Positions 1 to 10,326 of a stretch of 64,000 bases of DNA are shown piece after piece. Below the pieces are notes generated by a model. The model saw nothing but the letters and a program-made list of their open reading frames with translations. It was not told where the DNA came from and did not search any database. The stretch lies in NCBI RefSeq assembly GCF_001559595.1, contig NZ_LNTY01000034.1:186001-250000 (forward strand), given 5' to 3'. The position numbers and the translations under genes are program-made. Origin of the DNA: Enterovibrio coralii. GTDB lineage: Bacteria > Pseudomonadota > Gammaproteobacteria > Enterobacterales > Vibrionaceae. How positions within the stretch are numbered: the stretch's first letter is position 1; the number at the start of each line of letters is the position of its first letter.

Positions 1-31
1 CGCAGAAGTTCTGATCCGCGATTATCTGTAA
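1..31 (+). CDS. C-terminal end of an upstream gene (possibly asd/usg family)
   Basis: The reading frame starting at base 2 encodes AEVLIRDYL and ends in TAA at 29-31, directly before a strong terminator, so it is the tail of a rightward gene. Nine residues are too few to identify a family. In relatives an aspartate-semialdehyde dehydrogenase (asd or usg) often lies upstream of fimV-truA, which makes that the best guess from gene order alone. Confidence 0.4.
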   Translation, partial: AEVLIRDYL

Positions 32-46
32 GAAATCCCAATGAAA

Positions 47-79
47 AACCGGCATCACGTGACGTGGTGCCGGTTCTTT
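47..79 (+). terminator. Rho-independent terminator after the upstream gene
   Basis: A 14-bp stem (arms 47-60 and 62-75, with one T-G wobble) is rich in G and C and is followed by a short T-rich run. It ends the upstream gene and separates it from fimV. Confidence 0.7.
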
Positions 80-264
80 GATCACAAAACACAGTTTTAA
101 CTCTCCACACTACAGTTTTCCTCTGCCCTTCCGATATAGTTAGGGAAATAACCAGTATTATCAGTTTCAGTGAATTTTTGGTCTGAAAATTGCTGCGATT
201 GAGAAAAGCCTATTTCTGCCATAGGGGAATGCGGGCAGTGTCTGACCCAGATTTTAACAACACC

Positions 265-3200
265 ATGACGCGACAATTCTTTTCATCTTTTTCTGGCCGT
301 CGTATCGGCAAAACACTTGTCGTCTCTTCATTATTGCTGAGCCTTGCCGCGACCTTCTCTGTGCAGTCGGCGATTCGTATTCTTGGTCCGCAAGATGAGT
401 CTCCATCGCCAAATGCGGTGCAGCCTCTGTCTCAGTCTACTCAACCGACATCGACGGCAAATCGTCGCCAGGCTGTTGGCCCTACACGAGATTCCGATAC
501 CCTTTGGTCGATTGCGAACAATTACAAACCAAGCAATGCGGTGACGGTTTATCAGACGCTAGGGGCGATTTACCGCTTAAACCCTGCCGCATTTGAAGAC
601 AACAATATTCATGGTCTGATCCCAGGCAGTACGCTGTTGATGCCAACAGTGTCAGAAATCCGACGCGAAAGCACCGACGACGTTGCGCAGCGTCTGCAAA
701 TTGACCAAGCACGAAAAGACTCGCTTCGTCGTGTGGACAATCGTCCACTGAGCCAACAAGTTACCGCTCCTGCTCCACAACCCGTTCAACCTGCGCCAGC
801 GCCTGTAGTACCTGCACCTGCGTCAGTAAAAGAAGCGAAGGTTGAGCCGGCAAAACCTGAACCTAAAGAGGCAATGGCAGAAGAAAAAGCCATGATGCCG
901 AAAGAGGAGATGGCAAAGACAGATTCAGAAATGATGAAAGACGGCGCGGAAATGACACCGCCTAAGCCAGACATGGCTGCCGTTCAAAATCAAATCAACG
1001 AATCCGATCTTCAAATGGGCAAATTGGTTGAAAGCAACCACATCCTGAAGATCCGTTTGGCAGAAGTGCAAAACGAACTGGCGGCACTGAAAGACCAAAT
1101 GACCGCTGACGAGGAATTGACGGGCGAAATTCGCGAGTTCCTTGAAATGCAGCGCATGCGCCAAGCGCAAATGCAAATGAAAGAGCCGACTTTCATGGAA
1201 TCGCTTATCGCGAGCCCATTGATGTTGGCAACCGTCGCGATCATTCCTGCACTATTGATTATCGGTGCTGCGGCATTCTTTATCATGCGTCGTCGTAAAG
1301 ATGACGACGTAGAAGAGCCGGAAGGAATCGACAGTGAAATGCCGGATGACATGCCAGTCATCATGGTACCAGAACCGGGTGATGACACTGACGAACTCAT
1401 TCTTGAAGATGACGAACTCGAAGTCACAGAAGACACCGATGCGGATGAGCTCTTCGGTGATGAGAGCCTGTTTGATTCTGAGCTGGATGACATCAACCTG
1501 TCTGATTCTCTTGAGTTGTCCGAAGAGCCAGAAGAAGGTGGCTTGGATCTGGATGCGGATACTGACTTTGGCACCGACACTGACCTTGCAGCCTCGCTTG
1601 ATGATTTCGATACCTCAACCGACTTGGATGTTGAGGCAAGTACTGACGGTGCAATTGGTCTGGAAGACATGGAGCGCGCGCTCGATGAGATGTCGGCCTC
1701 GCCAGATGAGTCAGAACTAAGCCCGGACGAAGCGTTGGCTGCGATGTGGGAACAGTCGCTGAGCGGCGGCGGTGATGATGACGTCGATGACATTGATGCG
1801 CTGCTAAACGCTGAGCAGGGGGCTCCGGAAGAAGAAAAGGAGTCCGTAGCTGACGTTGAGGCGTCTGAATCAGAGCCAGATACTAATGAAGCTCTGTTCG
1901 ATAAAGTTTTAGAAGATGAACCAGAAGTTGACCTGACCCAAGACATTGATTTGTCAGATGACGACGACGTGTCTGATGACAATGCCGCGATGCTGGATGA
2001 CCTGCTTGGTGAAGATGTCGATCTTATTGATGACGATTTCCTCAACGAAAAAGAAGAGGAAAACCTAGGTGAGACCGACGCGCTGCTTGATGAACTGTTT
2101 GATGGTGAGCAGCTTGATGAAGACGGCAATACGGTTGAACCAGAAGCCAAAGATGATACTGATGACTTGTCATTGGATGCGCTTCAAGACGAAGACATTA
2201 CCGACACAGATGCGCTGCTTGATGAGTTCTTAAATGATGACGATGCAGATCCGTTGGATGAGTCAGCGTTACTGGATGAATCTATCGATGACGATGACTT
2301 GCTCGAAGAGGTTGTCGGTCAGCAGGAAGATGACAGTGAAGTCGATTTAGGCGAAACCGATGCCTTGCTAGATGACTTGCTCGGCGATGGTGATGAGGAC
2401 GACGAGACAGCACTGCTTAATGACGTCGAAGACGAAGACTTATTAGGTGAAGACCTTCTCTCCCTTGAAGACGACATCTTATCAGAAGAGCCTGCGGAGA
2501 CTTCCGCCGATGCAGACTTTGACGATTTACTGGGTGAAGAGACACAGCAAGCAGAGCTGGATGACCTCGAAAGCCTGCTAGAAGAGGCAGACAGTGAGCT
2601 GCAATCTGAGCCTGAAGCAGAAGACATTGCCAATCTAGACGAACTCGATGATATCAGCCTCGACGATGACATGGCTGAACTTGAGTCGCTGATTGATGAA
2701 GCTCCAACCAATGAGATTGAAGAACCAGAGGCTTCTGACGATGACATGGCATTGTTGGATGAAGCACTGGAAAGTGATGAAGAGCTCTCTCCTGAATCGT
2801 CAATGGAAGACGTGCAGGACATTTCTGCAAGCGAAGAGTCGGATGATGTCGCTGACGATAACGTAGACGCTTCAAACGAAGAGCTGGACTTGCTCGACAG
2901 TTTGCTGGACGAACAAGCTGACGACAGTGACGCATTAGAGCAAGCAGTAGAATCTGTTGCAGAGTCTGAAGGCGATCTTGCAGAGGCTGAGCAGCCTGAA
3001 GTTGCGGAAGACATTGCAGATGATCTGGCGGCGTTCGTCGATGAGCCAACGGCAGACAGTGCAGAGCTAGACATTCCAGATGCAGAAGAAAGCCCAGAAG
3101 GTGTAAGTGCCGAAACCGAAGCGGCTGAAGAGTCACCGGCTGTCGAAGCCGACGCTGCTGACGAGATTGAAGACGAGATTCTCGAACAGCCTGAGCCTGA

Positions 3201-4490
3201 AGACGCTTTCGAGCCAGAGGCGGCCGTTGACGACATTGAGCATGCTGAAGAACCTGTCGCAGAGGTCGAAGCGTCAGACACTGATACACCAGAAGCAGAA
3301 GCTTTATCAGAAGATGATTCAGCAGAAGATGATGAACTGCTAGATCTCTCGTCATTGCCAGAGTATGACGAAGAAGCGGCAATGGCTGACATCGACCTTG
3401 AGCCAGCACCTATCGAAGAGATGGATGACTACGAGGACGATGGTGCAGATGACGAGCCGCTGGATCTCAATAATCTGCCTGAGTACACAGAGGAAGATGC
3501 TGCAGCCGAATTTGATGTTCAGCCTGAAAATGACGCTCAGTCTCCTGAGGATGAGTCAGAAACAGAAGCATTCAACACGGACGATCTGGCTGACGAAGAG
3601 CTGGCCGAGCTAGATACTGAATTAGATGCGCAAGAGGCTAATTCACCAGAGCTTGAAGAAGAACCAGAAAACGTCTTTACCGCGACTGAGCCAAACACCT
3701 TGGCGTTCCCGAAAGTGGATGCGATCAGCTTAGATGACCTGGGTGAGTTTGATGAAGACGACGCGTTAGATGCGGCGATGGAAGAGCAACGTGAGCTGGA
3801 AGAAGGCATTCCAGAAAGCGAACGTTCGCGCTTCACACAAGAAACGCCGCCGCAATCAGCAGGTTTCCGCGCCGCTGAGTTAGATGACATTGCTGACCTT
3901 GAAGACGACGCGCACCAAGTCGCGGGTCTGAATATGGACGCGTTGCTTTCTGAGCCTCTGGAAGACGAGCAACTTGGTCTCGGTGATTTTGAGACCGAAG
4001 AACTGGATATCCCAGAAGATGAAAGCGGCATCTGGAGTGCGGAAGTTGAGCCAGAACCAGAGCTTGAAAGCGAAGATTGGTCTGAGCAACCAGAAGTGCT
4101 TGGTGATGACATCAAGTCAATGGAGCTTGAAGCTGATCTCGAAGGGCTTTTGGAAGACGCTGAAAGTGAGCTGATCGAAGAGTCTACGTCAGACAAAAAC
4201 TACATCAGCATCGAAGAACTGATGAAAGATGACGGCGTTGAACAAGAAGACCCAGATTCGCTGAAAATGGACTTGGATGTGGGCTTGGAAGACTTCCCAG
4301 ATGTGTTGAGTGATATCCAACATGCAGATGTCGACAGCAGTGGCGAGTCGGCGATGCAGATGGATTTGGCAAAAGCTATCTGGAAATGAACGATGTCGAT
4401 GGTGCCTTGCAATTGCTGGAGAAAGTGATGCAAGGTGATGATTCGCAACTGAAAGATGAAGCACGAAAACTCATCGAAAACCTCAACTAG
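265..4490 (+). CDS. fimV: FimV-like LysM / TPR polar hub protein (frameshifted near the 3' end)
   Basis: FimV/HubP proteins are inner-membrane polar organisers with a periplasmic peptidoglycan-binding part and a cytoplasmic acidic part. Starting at ATG 265 there is a signal-peptide-like segment (hydrophobic VVSSLLLSLAA), a LysM-like domain at about residues 70-127 (DTLWSIANNY to GSTLLMPT), a Pro/Ala/Glu linker, a coiled-coil-like stretch, and one membrane segment at about 310-342 followed by RRRKDDD. Then comes an extremely Asp/Glu-rich tail of about 1000 residues. The frame stops early at 4387-4389. Restoring one T near 4377 gives LAKAYLEMNDVDGALQLLEK and ends at TAG 4488-4490, which is the conserved FimV C-terminal TPR-like domain, giving about 1408 residues. 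An upstream ATG at 190 is open, but the signal peptide favours 265. truA follows, as in relatives. Confidence 0.88.
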
Positions 4491-4504
4491 CGAAGAAACA
4501 CAAA

Positions 4505-4533
4505 AATGGCGGGAGTTATCCCGCCATTTTTTT
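4505..4533 (+). terminator. Terminator after fimV
   Basis: The stem ATGGCGGGA / TCCCGCCAT with a short loop is followed by seven T residues. It lies 15 bases past the corrected fimV stop. Confidence 0.85.
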
Positions 4534-4599
4534 GACCATCGTATTTGAGGAAGTGACGGCGAATGTGGTCAAACCCTGCACCTCATCGTCTTTTGTGTA

Positions 4600-4605
4600 T
4601 ATAAT
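4600..4605 (+). promoter_or_regulatory. truA: Candidate -10 box for truA
   Basis: TATAAT lies 43 bases upstream of the truA start, after the fimV terminator. No convincing -35 box is seen at the normal distance, so the assignment is tentative. Confidence 0.4.
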
Positions 4606-4647
4606 GCGCCGCTCTAAATAACCGCATAGAAAGACAGAGACAACAAA

Positions 4648-5442
4648 ATGAGAATTGCCCTGGGTGTTGAATATGATGGCTCGAAGTATTACGGCTGGCA
4701 AAGACAGCGTGAAGTACCCAGCGTGCAGGAACATCTCGAAAAAGCCCTGTCTAAAATTGCAAATCAGCCAATCGAAGTGCAGTGTGCTGGTCGCACTGAT
4801 GCAGGCGTACACGGCACCGGACAAGTTGTTCACTTTGATGTAGATGGTTCACGCCCACTTCGTGCGTGGACCATGGGCGTGAATACTCATCTGCCTGATA
4901 ACATTGCCGTGCGCTGGGCGAAAGAAGTGCCTGAGGAGTTCCATGCGCGCTTCTCGGCAACTGCGCGCCGCTACCGCTACGTGATTTACAATAATAACCT
5001 GCGCCCAGGTATCCTTCGCCACGGCGTCAGCCATTACCACTGTGATCTCGATGAGACCTTGATGCATGAGGCGGGACAGTACCTGCTAGGTGAGAACGAC
5101 TTTACCTCGTTCCGAGCGGCGCAGTGTCAGTCAAACACGCCATGGCGCAATATTCATCACTTAAATGTGACTCGTCAGGGGCGTTTTGTGATCATTGATA
5201 TTAAAGCCAATGCTTTTGTGCATCACATGGTGAGAAATATCACCGGTAGTTTGATTGCTGTCGGTAGCAAAGAACAAAAGCCTGAGTGGGTGAAATGGCT
5301 GCTTGAAGCGCGTGATCGCAACCTTGCGGCCGCAACGGCCAAGGCCGAGGGTCTGTACTTGGTTGAAGTCGATTACCCTGCTGAGTTTGATTTGCCTTCT
5401 TCTCCGGTAGGACCACTGTTCCTGCCAGATGAGCAACTCTAA
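4648..5442 (+). CDS. truA: tRNA pseudouridine(38-40) synthase TruA
   Basis: TruA isomerises uridines 38, 39 and 40 in the anticodon arm of many tRNAs. The 264-residue product has the family's usual length. It begins with the typical [20 protein letters not shown] and contains the catalytic aspartate motif GRTDAGVHG near residue 52, the later FTSFRAAQC segment and [14 protein letters not shown]. The position between fimV and accD matches the conserved gammaproteobacterial order. A terminator precedes it, so it probably has its own promoter. Confidence 0.97.
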   Translation: MRIALGVEYDGSKYYGWQRQREVPSVQEHLEKALSKIANQPIEVQCAGRTDAGVHGTGQVVHFDVDGSRPLRAWTMGVNTHLPDNIAVRWAKEVPEEFHARFSATARRYRYVIYNNNLRPGILRHGVSHYHCDLDETLMHEAGQYLLGENDFTSFRAAQCQSNTPWRNIHHLNVTRQGRFVIIDIKANAFVHHMVRNITGSLIAVGSKEQKPEWVKWLLEARDRNLAAATAKAEGLYLVEVDYPAEFDLPSSPVGPLFLPDEQL

Positions 5443-5570
5443 GTTATACAGAACGGAGGAGGGCATAACTTGTGAAGTAAATGCGGCAAACAATAGGTAG
5501 TACCAGTTTTTTGTCCACAGTCTTTATGAGTTGTGTTTTAATCCTCCGTTGAATTCGTAGATATTTAGGC

Positions 5571-5627
5571 CACTTGCCTTTGTAAAGATGCTGAAGTTGT
5601 CAGCACAATCAAAAAAACAGGCAAGTG
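5571..5627 (+). other. Nested inverted repeats in the accD leader
   Basis: CACTTGCCT (5571-5579) pairs with AGGCAAGTG (5619-5627). Inside it, TGCTGA (5589-5594) pairs with TCAGCA (5600-5605). A poly-A run, not poly-T, precedes the second outer arm, so on the + strand it is not a classical terminator. It may be a structured 5' UTR of accD. Confidence 0.4.
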
Positions 5628-5648
5628 CTCCAATAGAAAAGGTCGTTC

Positions 5649-6575
5649 ATGAGCTGGCTTGAAAAAATTCTGACAAAAAGCAACATCGGTTCTTCACGTA
5701 AAGCCTCTATTCCAGAGGGTGTATGGACGAAGTGTACGTCCTGTGAGCAGGTGCTTTATCACGCTGAACTTGAGCGTAACCTACATGTGTGTCCAAAGTG
5801 TGACCATCACATGCGTATGAGCGCACGTGCGCGCCTAGAGACCTTCCTAGATGAGGGTGAGCGCGTTGAGCTGGCAGGTGATCTTGAGCCAAAAGATCTG
5901 CTGAAGTTCCGTGACTCGAAAAAATACAAAGACCGTTTGTCTTCAGCGCAGAAGGCGAGCGGTGAGAAAGACGCACTGGTTGTAATGAAAGGCGAGCTGC
6001 TGGGTATGCCAGTGGTTGCTTGTGCCTTCGAGTTTTCCTTCATGGGCGGCTCAATGGGTGCCGTTGTCGGTGCGCGATTCGTCCGTGCTGTTGAAGCAGC
6101 GATGGAAAACAACTGTGGTCTGGTCTGTTTCTCAGCCAGTGGCGGTGCACGTATGCAAGAGGCACTAATGTCTCTGATGCAAATGGCGAAAACCAGTGCG
6201 GCACTTGAGCGTTTGTCTGAAAAAGGCTTGCCGTTCATTTCTGTACTGACGGACCCAACCTTCGGTGGTGTGACAGCAAGCTTTGCAATGCTGGGTGACA
6301 TTAACGTGGGCGAGCCCAAAGCACTGATCGGTTTTGCTGGTCAACGTGTTATCGAACAAACGGTTCGTGAGAAGCTGCCAGAAGGCTTCCAACGCAGTGA
6401 GTTCCTGCTGGAGCATGGTGCAATCGACATGATTGTTGACCGCCGTGAAATGCGTCAGCGTCTTGGTGGTTTGTTGGCAAAAATGACCAATCATGCGTCT
6501 CCGCTGGTAGTGTCAGTAGACAAGCCTCTGGAAGGCGAAGTGATTGAAGCTGAGCTTGTAGATGGCAACGAGTAA
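5649..6575 (+). CDS. accD: Acetyl-CoA carboxylase carboxyltransferase subunit beta
   Basis: AccD joins AccA to form the carboxyltransferase that makes malonyl-CoA for fatty-acid synthesis in the cytoplasm. The 308-residue protein has the N-terminal zinc ribbon, CTSC and CPKC about 20 residues apart. It then has the crotonase-like carboxyltransferase core with the signatures [23 protein letters not shown] and [13 protein letters not shown]. Length and start match the family. In relatives folC follows directly. Here about 6.4 kb of foreign-looking DNA separates them. Confidence 0.97.
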   Translation: MSWLEKILTKSNIGSSRKASIPEGVWTKCTSCEQVLYHAELERNLHVCPKCDHHMRMSARARLETFLDEGERVELAGDLEPKDLLKFRDSKKYKDRLSSAQKASGEKDALVVMKGELLGMPVVACAFEFSFMGGSMGAVVGARFVRAVEAAMENNCGLVCFSASGGARMQEALMSLMQMAKTSAALERLSEKGLPFISVLTDPTFGGVTASFAMLGDINVGEPKALIGFAGQRVIEQTVREKLPEGFQRSEFLLEHGAIDMIVDRREMRQRLGGLLAKMTNHASPLVVSVDKPLEGEVIEAELVDGNE

Positions 6576-7478
6576 TTGATTCCGTCTCGTCACAGTAAAA
6601 GAGCACCTTATCTGTGCTAGTTCAGGTGAGGTCTGACACTTCAATTTGAAAAGAAGAGAGTTACCCACGTTGATTAAGGTGCTGAATCTTGATCAAAGTG
6701 GGTAACTGACATGCTTCACACCAGCAATCCAACCATAAGCATAAAACTGACCCTATAAGTCTCGGAGAAGTGCTCCGTGATGTCTCAAAAACCTATCGAG
6801 TGTCTCCGTAGAACTATCTATCGCTAACAAGCGTGAGAAACTGGTGGCGTTTAGGCTTTGATCAATAAAAACCGAAGAACGCTCAACGTGGAAAATCATG
6901 TTTATTCGACAAAGGAACCCTTTTTCGTCTATGCAGTGGAATGTCCATCAAATTGGTAAGTGAGAATAAGTGACGACCAGAGGAAAGGAATCTTTATTTC
7001 AGCAAGTGCTGTTTTCGTTGTTTGGCAAACTCTCTTAATGATGAGGTCTTTCCTTACTTAGAGTTTGAAGTGCTATCGTTGTCGCTTATCTTCAAAGATA
7101 GAGGCAATTGAATATAGGATAGTTTAGTGTTGTTGCCTGAGTGAGCAGTGACATAGACCACACGAAAACAAAAGTGATGTCGTCTCTAGACATCCGCGGA
7201 CGCTTCCACAAACTCAAGCCCTACTAAGGCATTTTCAGTAAAAAACGCTACACGAATTAGACGAGTTTCAGAAAGAACCATGCGTGACTCAAAGGCGGAT
7301 ATTGTCACGGGCTGTACACTAATGTAAGGGAAATGATCTGGGTAGAGGACAATCCCACCCAGATAGAACTTGATAATACTACTAAGAGTGCGTGGCTATC
7401 AGGTAAGATTTGAACGACTGCACAGTCGAGTAGTAACAGACATTCATACAAACCACATTGATAACATTGAGTCCAAAG
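6576..7478. other. Roughly 0.9-kb gene-poor region after accD
   Basis: No open frame of useful length with family motifs is found on either strand. The only clear structure is the inverted repeat at 6659-6707. The sequence sits at the left junction of the insertion between accD and folC, so it may be decayed junction DNA. No insertion-sequence ends or transposase fragments could be recognised by eye. Confidence 0.5.
6659..6707. repeat. 16-bp inverted repeat downstream of accD
   Basis: Arms 6659-6674 (AGTTACCCACGTTGAT) and 6692-6707 pair at 15 of 16 positions around a 17-base loop. No T-run follows on either strand, so it is not a typical terminator. It could be a transcript-stabilising hairpin, a protein-binding site or a relic of a mobile element. 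Confidence 0.6.
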
Positions 7479-8978
7479 TTATTTCTTCCTATAAAAACAG
7501 CGATCTAAGGCATTAATACGTTCAAAAAACTTTGTTTCGAAGTCATTCTGTTTAAACCACTCTAATGGAAGTGCACTGTTATTAAATGTATCGTGGCGAG
7601 TCCATTCACAAGGGATAAAAAGATAGTCAGAATCTTTAATTGAAAGTGGGAATAAGCTTACTTCAGCTTTATCTTTTAAAAGTGCCATTCCAAGTTCATC
7701 AGTTACAACATTTTTGCCTAACTGCACCTTAGATTCAACATCACTTCTAATGTCATACCCGGTAGGCAAGCCCATAACCAAGTGCTCGAAAGATATAAAG
7801 CTTTTTTGTTGCTCCTCAATTGATGGTAACCTTTTTGAAGTGATTTCAGAGTTATATATATATAGTGATAATATAACTGATGGGAATATTAGTAAAAATT
7901 TTGCTTTGGTTTTATATTTAGACATCCATTCTGAATATCCAACCGCACCAGAAAAAACCAAAATGGGGAAGTAGTAACTATGATAATGCGTTAACCAACC
8001 TACTTTTTCCGCCCCGCCAACATTTCCAATAATATTTGGAGACATAATAATAAATGATAGAAAAGCAAGTTTTAGATTGCCTAAACAAGCCAACAACAAA
8101 GGCAGACTAACAAGTATAAGCGTGAGTAAGTTGTCCCTAAAAGCGTCTAGTGAAAATCTAGAGTATAAATCTGTGAAGCTGGAAGGAAGGAAACTATCAT
8201 AGTACTGATTACTTAGCATATATGTTTTTACTAAAAATGAGTAAAATAACATAGCACCTCCAATAATCAGATAAGGTGATATTTCTTTTGCACTACAGCT
8301 TTTCTTTGTATTAGTAAAAGGGAGTAATAGCATTATCCCACCACCAATTAGTGCAGCTCTCTCATTTAGTAAAATCACAATGATTGCTACACTAATGGTT
8401 GCTAAAATATTAACTCTAAAGTAAACCAAGTAGCATAGTATGAATCCGAATAATACAAAAAGTCTGTCAGGATAAAACTGCCCCATCAATGATCCTATAA
8501 AGACAGGTGACATTGCGACGACAAGAGTAAACAAACAGGCTGCAAGCCAATTTCGGCTAACTTTTAAAACAGTATACAAAGCACAGCAAAGTAATCCGCT
8601 ATATGCACTTATATGCATTACAGAAAGAATCAAAGAGCTATCAAAGAGAGATATTAGTGGTGCCACTAAAAATAATAGCCAATATGCATGAAAGCTTAAA
8701 ATGTTCCTTTCACTACTTTCTGGCTGGCTAAGCTCTGTATTTATTATTTCATTGAAAGGTATTGCAAAGTATACATTGTCAATAAAATGCTGAGTTGAAG
8801 AAAATACATTAGAGATAGCTCCACGACCTGCATGTATATTCTCGACTACTTGTTCGAATATGGCAGAGTCTGCACTTCTATTTGTTTGTATTGAGTCCTT
8901 TCCAATTGAGAAAATTAGTGTTATTGAACTTAATAACAAAATGGAAAATAAAAATATAAGTTTGCTATTGTTCGTCAT
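7479..8978 (-). CDS. DUF2079-like multi-spanning membrane protein (putative GT-C glycosyltransferase)
   Basis: A 499-residue protein with an N-terminal membrane segment and about ten further hydrophobic helices. The early region SADSAIFEQVVENIHAGRG resembles the segment after the first helix of DUF2079 proteins, which are integral membrane proteins related to GT-C glycosyltransferases. The C-terminal 100 residues are more polar. It is the last gene of the leftward operon, 28 bases after the FAD oxidoreductase gene. The likely role is transfer of a lipid-linked sugar at the outer face of the inner membrane, inferred from topology and neighbours. Base composition is AT-rich compared with accD and folC. 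Confidence 0.6.
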   Translation of the reverse strand: MTNNSKLIFLFSILLLSSITLIFSIGKDSIQTNRSADSAIFEQVVENIHAGRGAISNVFSSTQHFIDNVYFAIPFNEIINTELSQPESSERNILSFHAYWLLFLVAPLISLFDSSLILSVMHISAYSGLLCCALYTVLKVSRNWLAACLFTLVVAMSPVFIGSLMGQFYPDRLFVLFGFILCYLVYFRVNILATISVAIIVILLNERAALIGGGIMLLLPFTNTKKSCSAKEISPYLIIGGAMLFYSFLVKTYMLSNQYYDSFLPSSFTDLYSRFSLDAFRDNLLTLILVSLPLLLACLGNLKLAFLSFIIMSPNIIGNVGGAEKVGWLTHYHSYYFPILVFSGAVGYSEWMSKYKTKAKFLLIFPSVILSLYIYNSEITSKRLPSIEEQQKSFISFEHLVMGLPTGYDIRSDVESKVQLGKNVVTDELGMALLKDKAEVSLFPLSIKDSDYLFIPCEWTRHDTFNNSALPLEWFKQNDFETKFFERINALDRCFYRKK

Positions 8979-9006
8979 TTTATTATAACCTGTTATCGTC
9001 TATCAA

Positions 9007-10326
9007 TTATTTAAGCTCATTTGATAACTTTCTTCCCATACGTCTACCTTCCCTGATTGCGTAATTGGTTCCTCTGTCTTCTGGGTAAATTTGAGCCATA
9101 GAACAAATGTGCATTCCGGATTCTGGTCCAGTTTCTTCAGGAATAAGTTTGCTGTATTTTTTTTCTACAACAGGCTGCGACCATCGAGCTCGCCATAAAT
9201 GATGCTTCCTTATCCAAGAAATATCAAATTCTGGAAACATTTTCTTTAAATAAGGGACTGAGTACTCTAATAGTTCATCAGAAGTCATTGAATATAAGTG
9301 ATCAGTATGAGGTAGATACTTAGAAAGGTAAACGATATGATTTCCACCATAGTTCTCTGGTTTTTTGAAGTTTGTATGTTCAATAATACCAACAAATGGA
9401 AAGTCAGGATCATTAACGTTTAGCCAGTAGGTATTAGATAGAGACTTTTCTAATTCTAAAACAAGACATACATTACCTATGTAATTTATACGGTTGAGTG
9501 TTTCTAAATACTTTTTATCAGCCCATTCTTCAATCATTTTAGAGATTATTGGCAGTGCGGTTGTAAATACAACATTTTCAGTTTTTATGATTTCATCGCC
9601 AATACAGACTTGCCATTCGTTATTATTCTTTATTACGGATGATACTGGAGAATTTAGCCGAACTTCGCCGCCTAATTGTTGAATTTTTTCGCAAAGTGAG
9701 TTGGCTAAAGAAACGAACCCACCTGTATAATAGGCAAGTCTCTCTTCTCCTCCTTTACCACGACTTCCACCTCTAAGTTTGAGCTTATTCCAAAACCATA
9801 CCGCTGAAACATCCTCGGCATAAGGTCCGAACTTGCCTTTCAATAAAGGCTCCCAAACAACTTTATATACGCTTTCACCACCTAACTCTTTGAGCCACTC
9901 TTTCGCCGTTTTATCTTCCAGGTCCATCCAGTTTTGGATACGTCTAGCTCTCAATGCGAGTAGCCCTAATCGTATTCTATCTGAAAGTTTTAGTGGGGAA
10001 AATTTTAACAAGTCTAAGGGGGTTGACAATTTGAAAAAATTGTTTGAATAGTACATCCCTGTGTTTGTAGGATTAATTTCAATATTTTCATTTAGCCCGA
10101 GCTCATCAATTAAGTTCATGACATCTAGATCATTAGTAAACCAATGATGATAAAATCGGTCTAACTTTTCGCCTGATACATCAAAAGAAGCCGCAAGGCC
10201 TCCAATCTCACTTTCAGACTCTAAGACTAATACGTCAATATTGTCCTTAGCCAGTTCGTAAGCAATGGATAGACCAGTAAATCCGCCACCAACTATTGTA
10301 ACTTTATTTTTTTTGATATTTTTCAC
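9007..10326 (-). CDS. NAD(P)/FAD-dependent oxidoreductase (amine-oxidase / UDP-galactopyranose mutase-like fold)
   Basis: A 439-residue flavoprotein starting with the dinucleotide-binding motif VTIVGGGFTGLSIAYELA, followed by an acidic VLVLESESEIGGLAASF segment typical of protoporphyrinogen-oxidase / amine-oxidase-like enzymes. The C-terminus ends in the FAD-contacting type of segment, YPEDRGTNYAIREGRRMGR. The start is GTG, overlapping the preceding TAG by one base (TAGTG), so translation is coupled. The substrate is unknown. Placement between a GtrB-like gene with a UPF0104 protein and a membrane glycosyltransferase suggests a sugar or lipid-linked sugar. Confidence 0.75.
   Translation of the reverse strand: MKNIKKNKVTIVGGGFTGLSIAYELAKDNIDVLVLESESEIGGLAASFDVSGEKLDRFYHHWFTNDLDVMNLIDELGLNENIEINPTNTGMYYSNNFFKLSTPLDLLKFSPLKLSDRIRLGLLALRARRIQNWMDLEDKTAKEWLKELGGESVYKVVWEPLLKGKFGPYAEDVSAVWFWNKLKLRGGSRGKGGEERLAYYTGGFVSLANSLCEKIQQLGGEVRLNSPVSSVIKNNNEWQVCIGDEIIKTENVVFTTALPIISKMIEEWADKKYLETLNRINYIGNVCLVLELEKSLSNTYWLNVNDPDFPFVGIIEHTNFKKPENYGGNHIVYLSKYLPHTDHLYSMTSDELLEYSVPYLKKMFPEFDISWIRKHHLWRARWSQPVVEKKYSKLIPEETGPESGMHICSMAQIYPEDRGTNYAIREGRRMGRKLSNELK

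Noticed and set aside
1011..4196. Long serine-rich open frames on the minus strand opposite fimV
   Set aside because: They mirror the GAT/GAA-rich coding of the acidic tail. Serine-rich antisense frames are a known by-product of Asp/Glu-rich genes and no start signal or domain is seen.
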